Made by a program: the position numbers and the translations under genes. Below, in pieces: positions 6,098 to 7,148 of a stretch of DNA of 7,148 nt (position 1 is the stretch's first letter; the number at the start of each line of letters is the position of its first letter). Below the pieces are notes generated by a model, which saw nothing but the letters and a program-made list of their open reading frames with translations, ran no database searches and was not told where the DNA came from. Source of the stretch: Acidobacteriota bacterium. Lineage in GTDB: Bacteria > Planctomycetota > Phycisphaerae > WQYP01 > JAJZKJ01. The stretch covers positions 1 to 7,148 of the forward strand of contig JAJZKJ010000108.1 in the NCBI GenBank assembly GCA_021804195.1, in the 5' to 3' direction.

Positions 6098-6793
6098 ATG
6101 CTGCGCGTAGGCCTCACCGGCGGTCTCGGCAGCGGCAAGAGCACCGTTGCCGCCATCCTGCGCGAGTTCGGCGCTCATCTCATCGAGGCCGACGAGCTGG
6201 GCCGCGAGATGATGGAGCCGGGCCAGGCCGTCTACGCCGAAATCGTCCGCCGCTTCGGCCCTGAAGTCGCCGCCGACGACGGCCGCCTCGACCGCCCGCG
6301 CCTGGCGCAGCTTGCCTTCGGCGAAGGCCGCCTGCAGGAGCTGAACGCCATCATCCACCCGGCGGTCATCGACGCCCAGCGCGTCTGGATGGACCAGGTC
6401 TTCGCCCGCGATCCCTTGGCCGTGGCCGTCGTCGAGACGGCGCTCATCTTCGAAGTCGTTCGCGACGCCCGCGCCCGCGGCGAAAAGGAGAGCGTGCTGG
6501 CCGACTGGCGCCGCCGCATCGACCGCGTCATCGTCGTCACCGCGCCCGATGAGATCAAGATTGCCCGCTACGCCGCCCGCATCGCGCCAACTGGCCCTGC
6601 GCGCCAGGCCGCCGAAGCCGACGCCCGCATGCGTCTCTCCCATCAGATTCCCGATGCCGAAAAGGCAGCCCAGGCCGATTATGTCCTTGACAATGCGGGC
6701 GATCTGGCCAGCCTTCGTGCCCAGGTCCAGGCCCTCTGGCCGCGCCTCGAGGCCGAAAGCGCCCAATCGCCAGCATTCCCGTCTTTAAAATAG
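6098..6793 (+). CDS. coaE: Dephospho-CoA kinase
   Basis: Phosphorylates the 3'-hydroxyl of dephospho-CoA with ATP, the final step of coenzyme A synthesis; cytoplasmic. 231 residues, slightly longer than the usual 195-210. Signatures in order: Walker A GLTGGLGSGKST (5-16, with K14); LIEADELGRE around D32, where most homologues have Asp-Ala-Asp and this one has Glu-Ala-Asp; the LNAIIHPAV motif (82-90); VETALIFE in place of the usual VPLLFE; the lid-type arginines R179 and Q183 in RMRLSHQ; and the C-terminal ADYVLDNAGD. About 15 extra, highly charged residues (RDARARGEKESVLADW, 122-137) lie between LIFE and the IDRVIVV strand. The ATG at 6098 gives the canonical N-terminus, with GAGG 11 bases upstream. 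It is followed by an HtrA-like protease gene 88 bp downstream on the same strand. Confidence 0.93.
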   Translation: MLRVGLTGGLGSGKSTVAAILREFGAHLIEADELGREMMEPGQAVYAEIVRRFGPEVAADDGRLDRPRLAQLAFGEGRLQELNAIIHPAVIDAQRVWMDQVFARDPLAVAVVETALIFEVVRDARARGEKESVLADWRRRIDRVIVVTAPDEIKIARYAARIAPTGPARQAAEADARMRLSHQIPDAEKAAQADYVLDNAGDLASLRAQVQALWPRLEAESAQSPAFPSLK

Positions 6794-6813
6794 AAAAGAG
6801 AAGGATAAGCCGT

Positions 6814-6850
6814 GCCATCCGCTTGCTTTTCCGGCATGATGGCTTTATTT
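6814..6850 (+). terminator. Possible intrinsic terminator after coaE
   Basis: GCCATC (6814-6819) pairs perfectly with GATGGC (6838-6843), and the second arm is followed directly by TTTATTT (6844-6850). The loop is long (18 nt) and could form a few further pairs. The element starts 20 bp after the coaE stop. The stem is short for a strong terminator, so termination may be partial. Confidence 0.35.
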
Positions 6851-6881
6851 GTTGCAGGAAGGTATACAGGTCTTCAAAGCC

Positions 6882-7148
6882 ATGAAACCACGTTACGTCG
6901 TCATGGTCCTTCTGCTGGTGGGTGGATTCTGGTTCGTCACCAGCCATCTTACGCACCGCAGCCTACGCGATCTTTCGTTTGTGGGTCCGCGCGGATCGGC
7001 CGCGCCGCTCGAACTGGTTGAGGCCAAGACCGCACCAGTGTGCAATACCGAGGAACAGGACGGAATTGAGGTTTACAAGAGGGTCCTGCCATCGGTGGTC
7101 AACATCACCTCCACCTCGCTGGTCTTCGACTTCTTTTATGGCGTCGTA
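6882..7148 (+). CDS. HtrA/Deg-like S1C serine protease, 3'-truncated by window edge
   Basis: Only the first 89 residues are visible; the frame is still open at the window end. The protein begins MKPRYVV and then has a hydrophobic segment (about 5-21, VVMVLLLVGGFWFV), a signal anchor or signal peptide that would place the rest in the periplasm. The segment after it has one cysteine (C54), then DGIEVYKRVLPSVVNITST and VFDFFYGVV. The phrase YKRVLPSVVNI is the typical lead-in to the trypsin-like domain of the HtrA/DegP/DegQ family, which degrades or refolds damaged envelope proteins. The catalytic His-Asp-Ser triad and the PDZ domains lie outside the window. The ATG at 6882 is chosen because it directly precedes a positively charged N-region and the hydrophobic core; CAGG lies 11 bases upstream. 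It may be cotranscribed with coaE if the hairpin at 6814-6850 does not terminate. Confidence 0.85.
   Translation, partial: MKPRYVVMVLLLVGGFWFVTSHLTHRSLRDLSFVGPRGSAAPLELVEAKTAPVCNTEEQDGIEVYKRVLPSVVNITSTSLVFDFFYGVV

Noticed and set aside
6863..6868. TATACA as a -10 box for the protease gene.
   Set aside because: Transcription would start only a few bases before the ATG, no -35 is visible, and the stretch overlaps the region expected to hold the ribosome site.

Overview
The window looks like a chromosomal, high-GC segment from an acidobacterium (Acidobacteriota, probably a Terriglobia-type lineage). This is an inference from recalled family resemblance: the N-terminus of the HtrA-like protease at the right edge, the cytidylate-kinase-like protein at the left edge and the shape of CoaE all look acidobacterial. 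No 16S or other decisive marker is present. I see no insertion sequence, phage gene, CRISPR array, rRNA or tRNA.

Layout. Left edge (2-511, +): the C-terminal part of a cytidylate-kinase-like nucleotide kinase, convergent with the next block. 530-4065 (all -): read in transcription order, lipB (octanoyltransferase), a lipoyl-bearing 2-oxo acid dehydrogenase E2 component, and alr (alanine racemase). lipB and E2 are functionally linked because the E2 lipoyl domain is the kind of substrate LipB modifies; no E1 or E3 is visible. 4131-5093 (+, divergent from lipB): a DUF2236/MpaB-type putative haem oxygenase of unknown substrate. 5171-5557 (+): a small soluble protein I do not recognise. 5558-6097: a 540-bp stretch without a convincing gene, poorer in GC than its surroundings and containing a compound inverted repeat and homopolymer runs. 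6098-6793 (+): coaE, the last enzyme of coenzyme A synthesis. 6882-end (+): the N-terminus of a membrane-anchored S1C (HtrA/Deg) serine protease, cut by the window edge.

How the genes fit together. Most of the content is core metabolism: CoA synthesis (coaE), use of CoA and lipoate by a 2-oxo acid dehydrogenase (E2, lipB), and D-alanine for the cell wall (alr). The least characterised items are the MpaB-family enzyme, the 128-residue protein, lineage-specific insertions or extensions in LipB and CoaE, and the non-coding gap. I found no convincing new multi-gene system; the findings below are mostly modest leads.
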